A DNA stretch of 64,000 bases from Saccharomycopsis malanga (Eukaryota; Ascomycota; Saccharomycetes; Ascoideales; Saccharomycopsidaceae), in the NCBI GenBank assembly GCA_004014935.1, contig CP025325.1, forward strand, positions 1,798,001-1,862,000, written 5' to 3'. The notes below the pieces were generated by a model. It was not told the origin of the DNA. It worked only from the letters and a program-made list of their open reading frames with translations, and made no database searches. The position numbers and the translations under genes are program-made. Within the stretch, counting starts at the first letter, position 1. Each line of letters opens with the position of its first letter. Positions 39,842 through 49,757 of this stretch are shown here, in pieces.

Positions 39842-40585
39842 CTTGCCACTTATTTCTCTATATTCTTACCTACCCACTCTTCTTCTCTTCAGAAAATGAA
39901 GTGAAAAATTTCAAAAAAAATTTTTGCCCATCGCTGTGCAATCATGCGGGTTCATGTGGGAACATGCGGGGTTATGCGGGACAACGTTCTTATCATGTGA
40001 ATTTATAACCAGAGAATGTTATTTACATGTATGTCAATTCAGCATTAAATCAATAGGTAAACCAGCTGGACTCTTATTTTTTTAATCCTTTTGTTACTGT
40101 ATTGGCTTTATAGAAATGTAAGCGTACTTTCTTATTGCCAAGTTAGGTTAATCTTGGCAGTAAAAAGCAGAAATATTGATTACTATGAGGCTCCATTGTG
40201 ACAGTAGTGCTACTTACAATGATGGATTATGGGAGACAAAAATTCATCCAGGTAATGAGTGATAAGTTTTCTGATATTTTAAGCCAGTTTCTATAGATGG
40301 CGATACTTACATGCAGAAAATGGACAATTGAGCAAGAAGAACATAACATAAGATCAGACATGGTTCTGAACTTGATTAATGACAAAACGGTAGCTGAAGC
40401 TTTGCTCTCCTATTTGGAAAAGGTCACTAGATACTCAACACAAATAGTATCATCGGGACCAAGATAATAAGCTGAGGTCTGCCCCTAGCCCGCCCCTACA
40501 ACTTTTTTAATTTTTATCATTACTTTTTATTAATTTTTATATTTTTATTTTATTTTATTTTTTGTTGTTTTTGATTTTAGCTATG
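39842..40585. other. PWP1 upstream region
   Basis: A 40-bp series of gcgggttcatgtgggaacat-like short repeats (about 39945-39985) lies about 105 bp before the PWP1 start and may be regulatory. The rest is AT-rich with no gene. Confidence 0.45.
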
Positions 40586-40682
40586 AACGAATTTTACTCG
40601 CTGCTTTTACTATACTGAACGTGGTTTCCACAGGTAAGTGCAACTGTCTGAAATACGACCTAGACGAAAGTCTAGTGCACGA
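40586..40682 (+). mobile_element. SINE body fragment (copy 9)
   Basis: Holds only the middle of the element: ttttactcgctgcttttact, ctgaacgtggtttccacagg, taagtgcaactgtctgaaat and acctagacgaaagtctagtg. Neither the tRNA-like head nor the 3' tail is present. The match to other copies is good. Confidence 0.75.
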
Positions 40683-41528
40683 GTCTTTTACGTATGTAAG
40701 CTGTTTACAATGGAGTTTGGCGAAACCTTATTAGTAACCGGAACTTGCCTGCATTGTCACATTCAGAAAAAAAAACATAAATAATGAGCAAAATGAGTTT
40801 AGTTGCTTAGAACTGAGGCTATCTCACAGAGATAAGTTTTTACTTTCGAGATTTAATGCCACAATGGACAGTCCATCATATTTCACTTATAATCTCGGTT
40901 TCCTATTCCTAGATATTTAGTATTTTTTTAATTCTCAATCATTGTTTGAATATGTGGTTTTTAATTATTTTTAATTATTTTTAATTATTTTTAATTATTT
41001 TTAATTATTTTTAATTATTTTTAATTATTTTTAATTATTTTTAATTATTTTTAATTATTTTTAATTATTTTTAATTATTTTTAATTATTTTTAATTATTT
41101 TTAATTATTTTTAATGCAGGCATAATGACCAATATTTAGGTCGATATTACTTGTACGCTATTTTTGTTACTCTTAAAGAGCCAAAAAAACTGTAACTAAC
41201 ATATTTATCGTAAAAACATCTAACAGCCAACGTCCATTTGTATAAAATGCTTGTTAAAACACCCTACTACAAAAAATAAAAAAACTTAAACTGTTATCTA
41301 AACAATCATTCAAACAACACCTTCACAAGCATATAAATATTATGAGTCAAATATGTCAAGGAAAATACTTCACTCCTAAAATGACGAGTCAATAGTTAAT
41401 GGAGAATACCAATAAATAACAGGACATGGCTCGTAACCACCACCATGATGGAGGGTGAAAAAGTGTGTATTAAGCGGAGAGAAGAACAACGTATATAGAA
41501 AGAAGGTTTAAGAAGGAGGTAGGGAACA
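40683..41528. other. NMT1 upstream region with decamer array
   Basis: AT-rich, gene-free DNA between the SINE fragment and NMT1. Its main feature is the perfect 10-bp array at 40961-41115. Confidence 0.6.
40961..41115. repeat. perfect 15.5-copy array of ttaattattt
   Basis: Fifteen identical tandem 10-bp units plus a half unit, with no visible mismatch. The 10-bp period is close to one helical turn, so T-runs and AATT steps fall on the same face, as in intrinsically curved DNA. It lies about 415 bp before the NMT1 start. Confidence 0.97.
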
Positions 41529-42932
41529 ATGTCTGGTGAAAAGGAAGATCAGAACAAACAAGTTGAAGCTGTTGGCGACTTGCCTCCTAAGAAGACGCTT
41601 CAAGATCTTTTGAAGCTTCTTGCTATGGGAGATGAGCCTAGCGAGCCACAGCCAAAGGATATGAAGGATTACAAGTTTTGGAAGACCCAACCTGTGCCAA
41701 AGTTTGATGAAAAGTTTTCCCAGGAGGGTCCTATAGACAAACAAAAGACCCCAGATGATATTCCAGCGCAACCAATTCCGTTATTGAAGGACTTTGAGTG
41801 GGTCACGTTGGATTTGGACACAGACCACATCAAGGAAGTATACGAGCTATTGCATGAGAACTATGTGGAGGATTCAAGTGCTATTTTCCGCTTCAAGTAC
41901 ACGAAGGAGTTTTTCAACTGGGGCCTTAAGCCTCCGGGATGGAGAAAGGAATGGCATGTTGGTGTGCGGGTGAAAGATACAGGCCGTTTGGTTGCTTTTA
42001 TTGCTGGAATTCCTGTAGATTTAGAGCTTCATGGCAAGCGTATCAAGTCTGTAGAGATCAATTTTATCTGTGTTCACAAAAAACTCAGAAACAAACGTTT
42101 GGCGCCTGTGTTGATCAAGGAAATTACCAGAAGAGTGAATCGCGCTGATATATGGCAAGCGTTCTACACCGCAGGAGTAGTCTTGCCAGCCCCAGTTTCT
42201 GTAAGCCGTTATACACATAGACCATTGAACTGGTTGAAGCTTAAGGAGGTTGGTTTCTCGGACCTTCCACCTGGTAAGACCGTAGACGATATGATCAAAA
42301 GATACGAATTGCCCAAGACTACTCAAACCCCAGGCCTACGTCCTGCTGAGGTGAAAGACCTTGAGGAAATATACGAGTTGTACGACGCATTCCATAACAG
42401 ATACGAAATTGTGCAAAGATTGAGCAAGGATGACATAGCGCACTGGTTTTACGGCTCCACCAACGAAGAAGAAGCTAAAGAGAACCAGAAAGTGATCAAA
42501 TCATATGTAGTTGAAGACAAAAACGGGAAAATCACCGACTTTTTCTCCTTCTATTTATTACCTTTCACTGTCTTGGACAATCCATTGCACGATCAATTGA
42601 ATGTTGCCTACTTGTTCTATTACGCTTCCTCTGTCGGTATTGGCAAAACAAGAGAAGATAAAGAAAACCAGAAGTTGTTGAAGACCCGTCTTGAGCAATT
42701 AGTCAACGACGCCTTGATCATCTCTAAGGGTTTAGACATTGACGTGTTCAATGCTTTGACTTCCCAGGACAACACCTTGTTTTTGAAAAACTTAAAGTTT
42801 GGACTCGGAGATGGTTATTTGAACTACTACCTCTTTAATTGGAGATCGTTTCCAATCGACGGTGGTTTTGACAAAGAAACTAAAGAGATTGACGAAGAAA
42901 AGGGCAGTGGTGTAGGTGTCGTTATGCTATGA
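41529..42932 (+). CDS. NMT1: N-myristoyltransferase
   Basis: Cytosolic enzyme that attaches myristate to N-terminal glycine of proteins such as Arf GTPases. It is essential and a known antifungal target. The 467-aa protein has the diagnostic [15 protein letters not shown], the myristoyl-CoA binding region with [20 protein letters not shown], and [19 protein letters not shown]. The C-terminus is GVGVVML, where the terminal carboxylate acts as the catalytic base. Length is usual for fungi. Confidence 0.98.
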   Translation: MSGEKEDQNKQVEAVGDLPPKKTLQDLLKLLAMGDEPSEPQPKDMKDYKFWKTQPVPKFDEKFSQEGPIDKQKTPDDIPAQPIPLLKDFEWVTLDLDTDHIKEVYELLHENYVEDSSAIFRFKYTKEFFNWGLKPPGWRKEWHVGVRVKDTGRLVAFIAGIPVDLELHGKRIKSVEINFICVHKKLRNKRLAPVLIKEITRRVNRADIWQAFYTAGVVLPAPVSVSRYTHRPLNWLKLKEVGFSDLPPGKTVDDMIKRYELPKTTQTPGLRPAEVKDLEEIYELYDAFHNRYEIVQRLSKDDIAHWFYGSTNEEEAKENQKVIKSYVVEDKNGKITDFFSFYLLPFTVLDNPLHDQLNVAYLFYYASSVGIGKTREDKENQKLLKTRLEQLVNDALIISKGLDIDVFNALTSQDNTLFLKNLKFGLGDGYLNYYLFNWRSFPIDGGFDKETKEIDEEKGSGVGVVML

Positions 42933-44008
42933 CCTCGTTATACCTCGTTATACCTCGTTTACATAGTTTATAGCTTAGAATCATGTCCTTTTGTTTTCAA
43001 ACCGTTTTCACAAGTTGTAGTTTTATATGGTGGTCCACTTAATCATACATCGCGTTCTTCTATTTTCAAATTGATCAGTAAAACCATAGGTTAGCCTAAA
43101 GACTTACATACTTTGCTGAATACCATTCGCGATTACGCTACTGTTGAATTTTACCTGTTCAAATTAGTGGCTAATGTGATTTTTCTTATTGTGTTCCATG
43201 TGCCAAACTTGTATTGATTGCTTTCTTGTTTTATTGGTACAGCGTTGTTGCATTTATTATATATAGTCAGTCAAAGCGTATGACTAGAAGAATATATGAA
43301 AATCCTTTGAGTTTACTATCAATGTAACATTATCTTTTATTCTGCCATTTGCTTTCATAAACACATTACTACTTTGTTTTTCTACTTGGTAAGTTGATTT
43401 TTGACGTACTACATTTCTTTCTCAAATTTTGTAGGCACTATCTTCTTTGAAAACGGCACAGTACTCATCTAAAAAGAAAAAAATTGCGATAATTAGATAT
43501 TTGATTGAAACATTGAACTACGTGGTGAAAAATTGTCCTACAAATAAATATACATTAGTATGTTATATGCAAACTTGAAAACACTTTCTTGATATTGGGC
43601 AAAAAGTTTTTCAAAATTTACAACATCTAAATATCAACAGCTTTTTTTCAGACATATCTTCTATCATATTGTCAGGTATATGAAGTGCACTCACTCATTT
43701 GTCATGTCCATGACGCCATAATATCCCATTAGTGTGGATCCCGCTGCAAAATTTTTGCAATACATGACATTCTACACGTGACGTAAGCTCAGACATGACC
43801 ATAGAGGATATAGGCTCTACACAGTTTTTGGCGATGGTGAATAATATTGATAATTGTATTTTTTTCTATTTTTGTCTTGTAAAAGTCTGTTATTTTCAGT
43901 TGTCATAATAAAAGTGTATATAAAGAGTTTTGAGCATTAGTTTTGGGTTCATAAGTTGACTGCATATTTCAGCATAATTTTAGCATATTCCAGCATACTA
44001 TACAAAAT
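42933..44008. other. intergenic between NMT1 and PAR32
   Basis: Begins with three tandem cctcgttata-type units (42933-42960) right after the NMT1 stop. Its end holds the PAR32 upstream cluster of AGCATA motifs (43961-43997). No gene was seen. Confidence 0.5.
43961..43997 (+). promoter_or_regulatory. AGCATA motif cluster just upstream of PAR32
   Basis: Reads GCATATTTCAGCATA, then TTAGCATATTCCAGCATAC, so three or four AGCATA units fall within 37 bp and end 12 bp before the PAR32 ATG. The same sequence in reverse makes up the 30233-30286 array. The binder is unknown, and it may be part of the 5' UTR. Confidence 0.35.
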
Positions 44009-44479
44009 ATGACTAAAAGTGGGCATTCTCCAAAAATGGAGCCAAAGACCTCAAATGGCAAGGATAAGGTGTATACGTCAATTGGCCGAGGCGGTGGAGG
44101 CAACATATTTCAGACAGAAGAGAAGAGAAGCTCACCGCGGTTAATACCTGTGTCATCAGCTGGTCATAATGTGCCTCCAGATCAGAAAAAGTTTTCTATT
44201 TCGCGGGGAGGATATGGCAATATCAAAGATAATACTCCAAATAACACATCTCCAGCGTTGAGTCCCCAGAGCGAGGATGAAGTAGCGCACAACTTGACTC
44301 CTTTAGAGTCTGTCAAAAGCATAGGAAGAGGCGGTTTTGGCAACCAGATAAAGAATATCCGTTCTATTGACAACAATCTGGCCATTGCAGAACCACATAG
44401 TTCAAAGAAGGGAACAAGTCCGTTACCTTCAAAGGGCAAAAGAGTGGTCAGTAAGCTCAAAAGTAAGATATTCGGTTAG
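44009..44479 (+). CDS. PAR32: Par32-like protein (DUF3602)
   Basis: Small disordered protein of the DUF3602 family. In S. cerevisiae Par32 is phosphorylated on rapamycin treatment and inhibits ammonium transporters under nitrogen/TORC1 control. The 156-aa product has three copies of the family motif: SIGRGGGGNIFQ (about 24-35), SISRGGYGNIKD, and SIGRGGFGNQIK (about 104-115). They are separated by Ser/Pro-rich, probably phosphorylated spacers. A basic tail KRVVSKLKSKIFG follows. Intronless and of typical length. Confidence 0.88.
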   Translation: MTKSGHSPKMEPKTSNGKDKVYTSIGRGGGGNIFQTEEKRSSPRLIPVSSAGHNVPPDQKKFSISRGGYGNIKDNTPNNTSPALSPQSEDEVAHNLTPLESVKSIGRGGFGNQIKNIRSIDNNLAIAEPHSSKKGTSPLPSKGKRVVSKLKSKIFG

Positions 44480-45035
44480 TAGGTTCAAAAGTAGATTGGT
44501 AGTTTCACCAAGCATTTGTTTGTTACGTTATTCATGATTTTACTCTTTTGGTTTGTTCTATTTGTTTTTGTTTTGAATGGTTTTCGTTCTTAAAATGTGA
44601 TTGGTTATTTTTAGTTTATTAAATGTTAATTATTGATTTTATTTTACTGCTAAGCGTAGACAATAGAAGTTCGGTATAAGAGTGAACTATATTTAGGTCA
44701 GTATGGCTATTTAGCTTACTCAAAAGTGTCTTTCTTTTAACATTTCTGACTTTTTTGATTCTAAGCTTTCCAAATGTTCGGATGGGTTTGATACTCAGCC
44801 TTAGAATTTTTCCTTTAAGCAACAACTAATGTCAATCACTACTTCTAATCGAATTCTCCAATCAATCCTAGACAGACATGTAGCGTTTTACTATAATATA
44901 AACTATACACTTTACTATGTATATTCAATTTCTATATTAGAGACTACTATATAATAATTATTATTAAGAATAATGTTTATTTAAACATATGTAGACACCA
45001 ACTACTACGTATACGTACATTAACATACAAACACT
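44480..45035. other. convergent intergenic between PAR32 and MHF2
   Basis: AT-rich gap between two 3' ends. I see no gene or repeat in it. Confidence 0.5.
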
Positions 45036-45299
45036 TTAAAAGTCTAACACCAACAAGCCAGAAATTGCCTCTAGATCCTTTACGTCCAAGACATTATCCG
45101 CCACCTCGTCACTATCTTGCAGTGACTCAATTCGATGTTGGTTTGACCTTAGTATAGCTTCAGTGGTGAATATTTTGAGATACACATTTACCAATTTGAT
45201 TGTGTTTTTAGATATTTTTACGTTGTCATTTTGATCAAAGATTATAGTATGAAATAACCGAGCTATTGTCTGATTCTTAAAGTCTGTTTCAGTATCCAT
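45036..45299 (-). CDS. MHF2: Mhf2/CENP-X histone-fold protein
   Basis: Histone-fold partner of Mhf1 (CENP-S), acting with the FANCM-type helicase Mph1 and at kinetochores. I start at the ATG 45299 (87 aa). Longer reading to 45359 is possible but adds an unlikely N-terminus. Visible histone-fold helices are DFKNQTIARLFHTIIFD, VKISKNTIKLVNVYLKIFTT and NVLDVKDLEAISGLLVLDF, the last ending in the LLLDF-like tail that marks CENP-X. Identification rests on length and this end motif. Confidence 0.82.
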   Translation of the reverse strand: MDTETDFKNQTIARLFHTIIFDQNDNVKISKNTIKLVNVYLKIFTTEAILRSNQHRIESLQDSDEVADNVLDVKDLEAISGLLVLDF

Positions 45300-45535
45300 T
45301 TTACTGTGGGTGGTAAGTTGTATGTATGCTGATGATATATGCCATTTCCTCATGATCAACAGAAATTATCCTTCATATTTCCGTACTATGGTGTACCGGG
45401 GCTGCCTAACATAATATTATACGCTACAACGTCTGCTACAATAGTACTTACCTTTAAAGCTTGATAAAAGGCTGAAATGTAAATTAAATGGTATATACAG
45501 ATGTGTGATGCCGAGCGATTTGCAGCTGAATGTGC

Positions 45536-45853
45536 TTATTTATTCAACTTTTGTCTAAGGGCTCTCTGAGCCTTTCTTCTCTTTCTCAACTTGTGTTTCT
45601 TCATCTTCAATCTTCTCTTTCTCATGACCGAATCCGTCTTAATTTCTTCTATTAGTTGTGTTTTGTCAAGTATTTGTATTTTGCTGGTTTCCAACATTTC
45701 TGGACTTTTGTTTATGAACGAAAGTGGCATTTCTCTGAAACTCGGCTGATAAGCCCCCGTTATTGGCATAGTGGAAAGCCATCTTCCAGGAGTAAGGAAT
45801 GACACTGCCGGTTTGCTGACAGCCGGAAGCCTTTTAAGTAAAAACCCAAACAT
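45536..45853 (-). CDS. COX24: Cox24/mS38 mitochondrial small-subunit ribosomal protein
   Basis: Mitochondrial ribosomal protein of the mS38 (AURKAIP1/Qri5) family, first described in yeast as needed for COX1 expression. Start is the ATG at 45853 (105 aa). A targeting-like N-terminus (MFGFLLKRLPAVSKPAVSF) leads to a C-terminal block of very basic helix, VMRKRRLKMKKHKLRKRRKA, the family hallmark that inserts into mitochondrial rRNA. The gene sits between MHF2 and YKE2. Confidence 0.9.
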   Translation of the reverse strand: MFGFLLKRLPAVSKPAVSFLTPGRWLSTMPITGAYQPSFREMPLSFINKSPEMLETSKIQILDKTQLIEEIKTDSVMRKRRLKMKKHKLRKRRKAQRALRQKLNK

Positions 45854-46077
45854 TACTGAGGAGTTTGATGTGTTGTTGGAGGCCAAAAATATCGATTTGC
45901 GTTCATTTGTTAGTAAATTTTTTCGATTTTTTCATTTTTTACCATGAAAAAAGAAGAGGGTGATGCGCCCACCACTCTAGAGAGAAATTCAATATATGGA
46001 AAATCGATATTGGGGGGAAATTCAACATGGGACATAATAGTGGTGATTAGAAATTGATAATAGCTTAACGGCACAAA

Positions 46078-46516
46078 ATGGAAGTTTTAGCTCAGGAATA
46101 TACAAACTTGCAAAATAGTAAGTAAGGTGGTTGTTACATTTAATTGAAAAAAGTCAAATTGTTCATATTCATATACTAATTTTTCAGCTCTCAATGAGTT
46201 GATGCTGGCAAGACAAAAACTTGAGACTCAGTTCCAAGAAAACAAAATTGTTCAGGACGAGTTTGAACAAATCAAAAAGCAACATACAGATGGTATTTTA
46301 AAAGAACTTCCTAAGATATATAAACAAACAGGGTCAATATTGTTGCCTGTTGAGTTTGCCGATAGTCAAACTAATGTCAATAAGAGAATTGAATTTATCA
46401 CAGGGGAGGTGAAAAGAGTGGAAGAACAAATCAAGAAAACCAACGAAGGTTTGGAAAAGAAGAGAGATGAGTTGATAAAACTTAGAACCGCTTCCCAGGC
46501 GCCAACAGGGGCTTGA
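46078..46516 (+). CDS. YKE2: prefoldin subunit 6 (Yke2), one intron
   Basis: Beta-type subunit of the hexameric prefoldin (GimC) that hands unfolded actin and tubulin to the CCT chaperonin. Exons are 46078-46117 and 46188-46516 (122 aa). The 70-bp intron has donor GTAAGT, branch TACTAAT at 46174-46180 and acceptor TTCAG. The spliced start MEVLAQEYTNLQNTLNELM runs into the family signature ARQKLETQFQENKIVQDEF. Coiled-coil helices bracket a beta-hairpin region (TGSILLPVE, TNVNKRIEFI). Without the first exon the protein would lack its N-terminal helix, so splicing is well supported. Confidence 0.95.
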
Positions 46517-46804
46517 GAAGTCTTGTTATAATATACGTGGTTTATTAATAATGATTTCAGAATATGTTATATTAATAAAAAACAATTGTAAAACTTGGCA
46601 TTGTGAGTCCATATATCCGTATGTAATAGTTTAAAAATGATTGCCTTTTATATCCTGGTATAACGGCGAAGCATTTTTTTCAAAAATTCAGATTATTCTT
46701 AGTTCACATTAGCTTTTGCATAATATATTATACTTTCTTTGCTGTTTCCTATATCAGAACTACATGTAATTGACTAAATACTATTTTTTCATTATTTATA
46801 TACA

Positions 46805-47641
46805 TTATCCACGAGCAAGCTGGCTTTTTATCAAGTTAATGAGCGAGAAGCCGTTGAATAATAACCATTCCTGGATATTAGCAACAATATTATTTTTACT
46901 TTGGTAAAGATTGAGCTGCTCGTCAGCAAACTCTAAAGTTCTACGGAAGCCTCTTGAGTGATCGTTCAACATGAATAATTCGCACATTACAAATATTTGA
47001 GCAATTTTCATTCTCTTCTCGTACCAATCAAATGAGTGTGATTCGTCTCCTGAGTAGAATAAAAAGTCATCTGCCAATTTCGACAAATGTTCTATTGATT
47101 CTGGAATGCACATAGGTTGCACCAAACTGGCCAACAAGCCTCTCAAGTTTTCTTGAAGCTTACGGTTATTTTCTACATCATTCGACAAATGTTCAATGTT
47201 ATACTGCAATCTTTTGCGAAACAAGAACTTCAATCTATCCACTTCGTTATCGAGCTTCAAAAACTCTTCTGTTTTTATTGCGTCTTGAAGAGAAATTCTT
47301 GACAGATTCAAGTAATATTGCATCAATTCCCTTTCTTCATTATTATTGAACAAAACATGCAAATTTGTAGATTTATTTGCAAATTCGACTGGACCTCCAT
47401 TCAAATAGCTCTTGATCGACGCACTGACTGAGTTTTTAGTAAAGCCATAATTTCTCACCGATTCCTTGAGCGATTGAGCCAATATCTGTTCCTTGAGACC
47501 ATTTGATTTTGCTTTTATGATATCATCTGCATTAAGATGCTCATCGGCATGATAACTTCTTCCAGGTACGAAACGGACCAGTTTTCTGGTTGAAACGCTT
47601 CTTCTGGAAATAAAAATTAGCTCTTTTCTCAAAATAGTCAT
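46805..47641 (-). CDS. COQ9: Coq9 ubiquinone biosynthesis protein
   Basis: Lipid-binding accessory protein of the mitochondrial coenzyme Q synthome, needed for Coq7/Coq6 steps. The first in-frame ATG is at 47641 (278 aa). The N-terminus MTILRKELIFISRRSVSTRK is a typical presequence. The segment ILAQSLKESVRNYGFTKNSV matches the Coq9 N-terminal TetR-like helices. DDFLFYSGDESHSFDWYEKR and the final SLINLIKSQLARG match the yeast Coq9 C-terminus almost exactly. Overall similarity is modest, as is usual for fungal Coq9, but the ends are diagnostic. Confidence 0.92.
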   Translation of the reverse strand: MTILRKELIFISRRSVSTRKLVRFVPGRSYHADEHLNADDIIKAKSNGLKEQILAQSLKESVRNYGFTKNSVSASIKSYLNGGPVEFANKSTNLHVLFNNNEERELMQYYLNLSRISLQDAIKTEEFLKLDNEVDRLKFLFRKRLQYNIEHLSNDVENNRKLQENLRGLLASLVQPMCIPESIEHLSKLADDFLFYSGDESHSFDWYEKRMKIAQIFVMCELFMLNDHSRGFRRTLEFADEQLNLYQSKNNIVANIQEWLLFNGFSLINLIKSQLARG

Positions 47642-47940
47642 TTGAATATGCTTCAAAATTAAACACAGTCGCCCTCCTATATCACTCAAACTCGCCCAGT
47701 CTTCGTCAATACGTGAGAATCAACCCACTTTGAAAGTTCCTTATTGAGGAAATATGTGCGGTTATTGCTAAAGGCACGTAGAAATATAGGTATGGTGTTT
47801 TTTAAGAGAAATTTTAACTGGTGTATATTATAAGAAGGTCAAAGATGAAGCTGAATTGCCATTGGAAAAATTGTGTTTATGCCAAGGTTTACAGTGAATA
47901 GCTAGGTTATATAGAATTATTATTAGTAATATAAGTGCGT
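47642..47940. other. intergenic, COQ9 upstream
   Basis: About 300 bp of AT-rich COQ9 promoter DNA ending in an attattatta stretch just before a SINE copy. No other feature was recognised. Confidence 0.4.
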
Positions 47941-48162
47941 CGCCGCTGGGCCGTATGGCTCAGTGGGCAGTGGTTCTCGGAGAAGAGAAAAAAAGACCTA
48001 ACAGGTTCGAATCCGACTATGAACAATTTAACTTGCCGCCTTATGATGCTGAACGTGGCTCCACAGGCAAGTGCGACTGTCCAAATCCCCTTAGACATAG
48101 GGCGTATATACGAGACTGATATGTACTGGGCTTGAAATATATGATATTATTATTATTATTTA
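47941..48162 (+). mobile_element. tRNA-derived SINE copy 10 (short head, compact)
   Basis: Starts CGCCGCTGGGCCG, with A box TGGCTCAGTGG, one tctcggagaagag unit, and a perfect B box GGTTCGAATCC about 40 bp downstream. The body (TTATGATGCTGAACGTGGCT, ACAGGCAAGTGCGACTGTCC) joins directly to CCCCTTAGACATAG, so the middle of the body is deleted. It ends in GGGCTTGAAATATATGATAT and an (ATT)n tail, followed by an (AGT)n run. With the best A-box/B-box spacing and a clean tail, it looks relatively young. Confidence 0.88.
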
Positions 48163-48269
48163 GTAGTAGTAGTAGTAGTAGTAGTGCTGTAGTGGTACAG
48201 TAATCAACACTTCTTTATATATCTATTAAGGTATAAACTATAAGCAATACAAAACCAACTGTTGTTCAC

Positions 48270-49193
48270 CTACAATGACTTTTCAATTTTTTTCAACTCT
48301 TCAAAAGCTTGGAAAAATTTGTCAGCAGAACCTTTTGGAGAGTCGATATTCAAAGGAGCTCTTCCCAAAACGTATTCACCAATACCGGTAAACTGTTGAA
48401 CTGCTTTTTTAACGTTGACAATAACGTCTGGACCGAGTAAGATTTCAACTTTAGTGACAGTATGTTGCAAAGCCGTGGCTTCTTCGATTTTGCCTTCCTG
48501 AACCAATTTGAAGATCTTAACATAGACTTTTGGAACAGCATTACTCAAACCGTCAATGACACCTTTGCCGCCAAGAAGCAATACAGTAGTCAACAATTGG
48601 CCCAAGCCGGAAAAGAAGGAAAAATTGTTAGCAGCAATCTCCTTGTCGCCAGCAATGACGGTGTAGTCGGCAGCATCGTTGTAAGAAAACTTGGTGCCCA
48701 CAATGTTTGGGTGAGAAGAAAGAGCTTTGACAGTTGACAATGAGATTGTAAGGCCATTGGAAACACCTGGGTAGACATAAAGCAAGACTGGCAACTCAGA
48801 CTTGTCAGCAAAGGCAGTAAACCAATCAATGATTCCTTGCTGATATGTGCCACTTCCGTAATAGCTAGACGGCAAAGCTAAAGCATAAGAGGAGCCGGCC
48901 TCTTTGACCAACTGGACTTCTTCAAGAGCATCAGCAAGACTATTTTGAGCAATGCCACTAATCAAAGTGATGTCAGGAACTGCTTCATGAAGAGCCTTAA
49001 CAACAGCAACTCTTTCTTTCAAGGTCAAATGGGCGTTTTCACCAGTAGAACCAAAGACAACCAAGCCTTGGATGCCATTATCTCTTAGATATTTGGCATG
49101 TTTGATTTGGGCTTCAACGTCTAAAGTATATCCGTCGGCCTTGAAAAAGGTTACTGTTGGTGTGTAAATTCCTGGAGCTGGGGGAGTTGCCAT
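48270..49193 (-). CDS. DHDPS/NAL-family 2-keto-3-deoxy sugar-acid aldolase
   Basis: Class I (Schiff base) aldolase of the dihydrodipicolinate synthase superfamily. The ATG at 49193 gives 307 aa. It has GSTGEN (48-53, phosphate/carboxylate-binding motif), Y141 in LLYVYPGVS, and the Schiff-base lysine K168 in NIVGTKFSYND. Yeasts make lysine by the aminoadipate route, so it is not a lysine enzyme. Fungal relatives are L-2-keto-3-deoxyrhamnonate aldolase (LRA4), L-threo-3-deoxy-hexulosonate aldolase (LGA1/GaaC) or 4-hydroxy-2-oxoglutarate aldolase. It faces a sugar transporter across a shared promoter, consistent with catabolism of a sugar acid. The exact substrate is open. Confidence 0.85.
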   Translation of the reverse strand: MATPPAPGIYTPTVTFFKADGYTLDVEAQIKHAKYLRDNGIQGLVVFGSTGENAHLTLKERVAVVKALHEAVPDITLISGIAQNSLADALEEVQLVKEAGSSYALALPSSYYGSGTYQQGIIDWFTAFADKSELPVLLYVYPGVSNGLTISLSTVKALSSHPNIVGTKFSYNDAADYTVIAGDKEIAANNFSFFSGLGQLLTTVLLLGGKGVIDGLSNAVPKVYVKIFKLVQEGKIEEATALQHTVTKVEILLGPDVIVNVKKAVQQFTGIGEYVLGRAPLNIDSPKGSADKFFQAFEELKKIEKSL

Positions 49194-49757
49194 TTTGAAA
49201 ATTGTCAATAATAGTGATGCAAATGTTGTTTGAAAACAGAAGAGGAGTGGAACTGAAATTGTATTCAACATTTGTTAGAATTTATACCAGACTTTCCAGC
49301 CTCCCCTTTAGCCGGAAGCCGATTCGGAGCCATAATAGGCTACACAGTAGCTCGCTAGCTATTAACATATATTGCGGTGCAAAATGGTGGGCGTCCATAC
49401 AATCTAGCTTGGCACCTTTACTGAAACTCAACAATCATTCATATTACATAAACCAATCACAAAATGAAATGACCAGTGTAGGCTATTTGGCTTGCGAGGC
49501 TACATCATCCTCTACCACTAGTGTAGTATCTTGCTCCAGATTGGGAAACAAGTCCGATCTATACTATTTAGTGAACGCACTCCGCTGCACTCCGACGCTT
49601 CGAAACGCACCCCACACTTTAGCCATGCATATCTCATTTGCTAAGGTTCCCTCTTGAGGTAAGCGAGGCAAGACAGGTATATAACATGTGAGTTCCATGG
49701 AGCTCAATAACTGTTCAAATTATAATTGTAAAGCAAGCTATTGTTTTATTTTCAAAA
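49194..49757. promoter_or_regulatory. divergent promoter of aldolase and sugar transporter
   Basis: A 564-bp shared upstream region, richer in CGG/CCG than other promoters here. It holds the everted repeat CCG-N3-CGG at 49319-49327 within GCCGGAAGCC and GATTCGGAGCC, and two direct GCACTCCG boxes at about 49577-49594. Such triplets are typical half-sites of Zn2Cys6 activators. The pair could be co-induced by a shared regulator; this is inferred. Confidence 0.5.
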
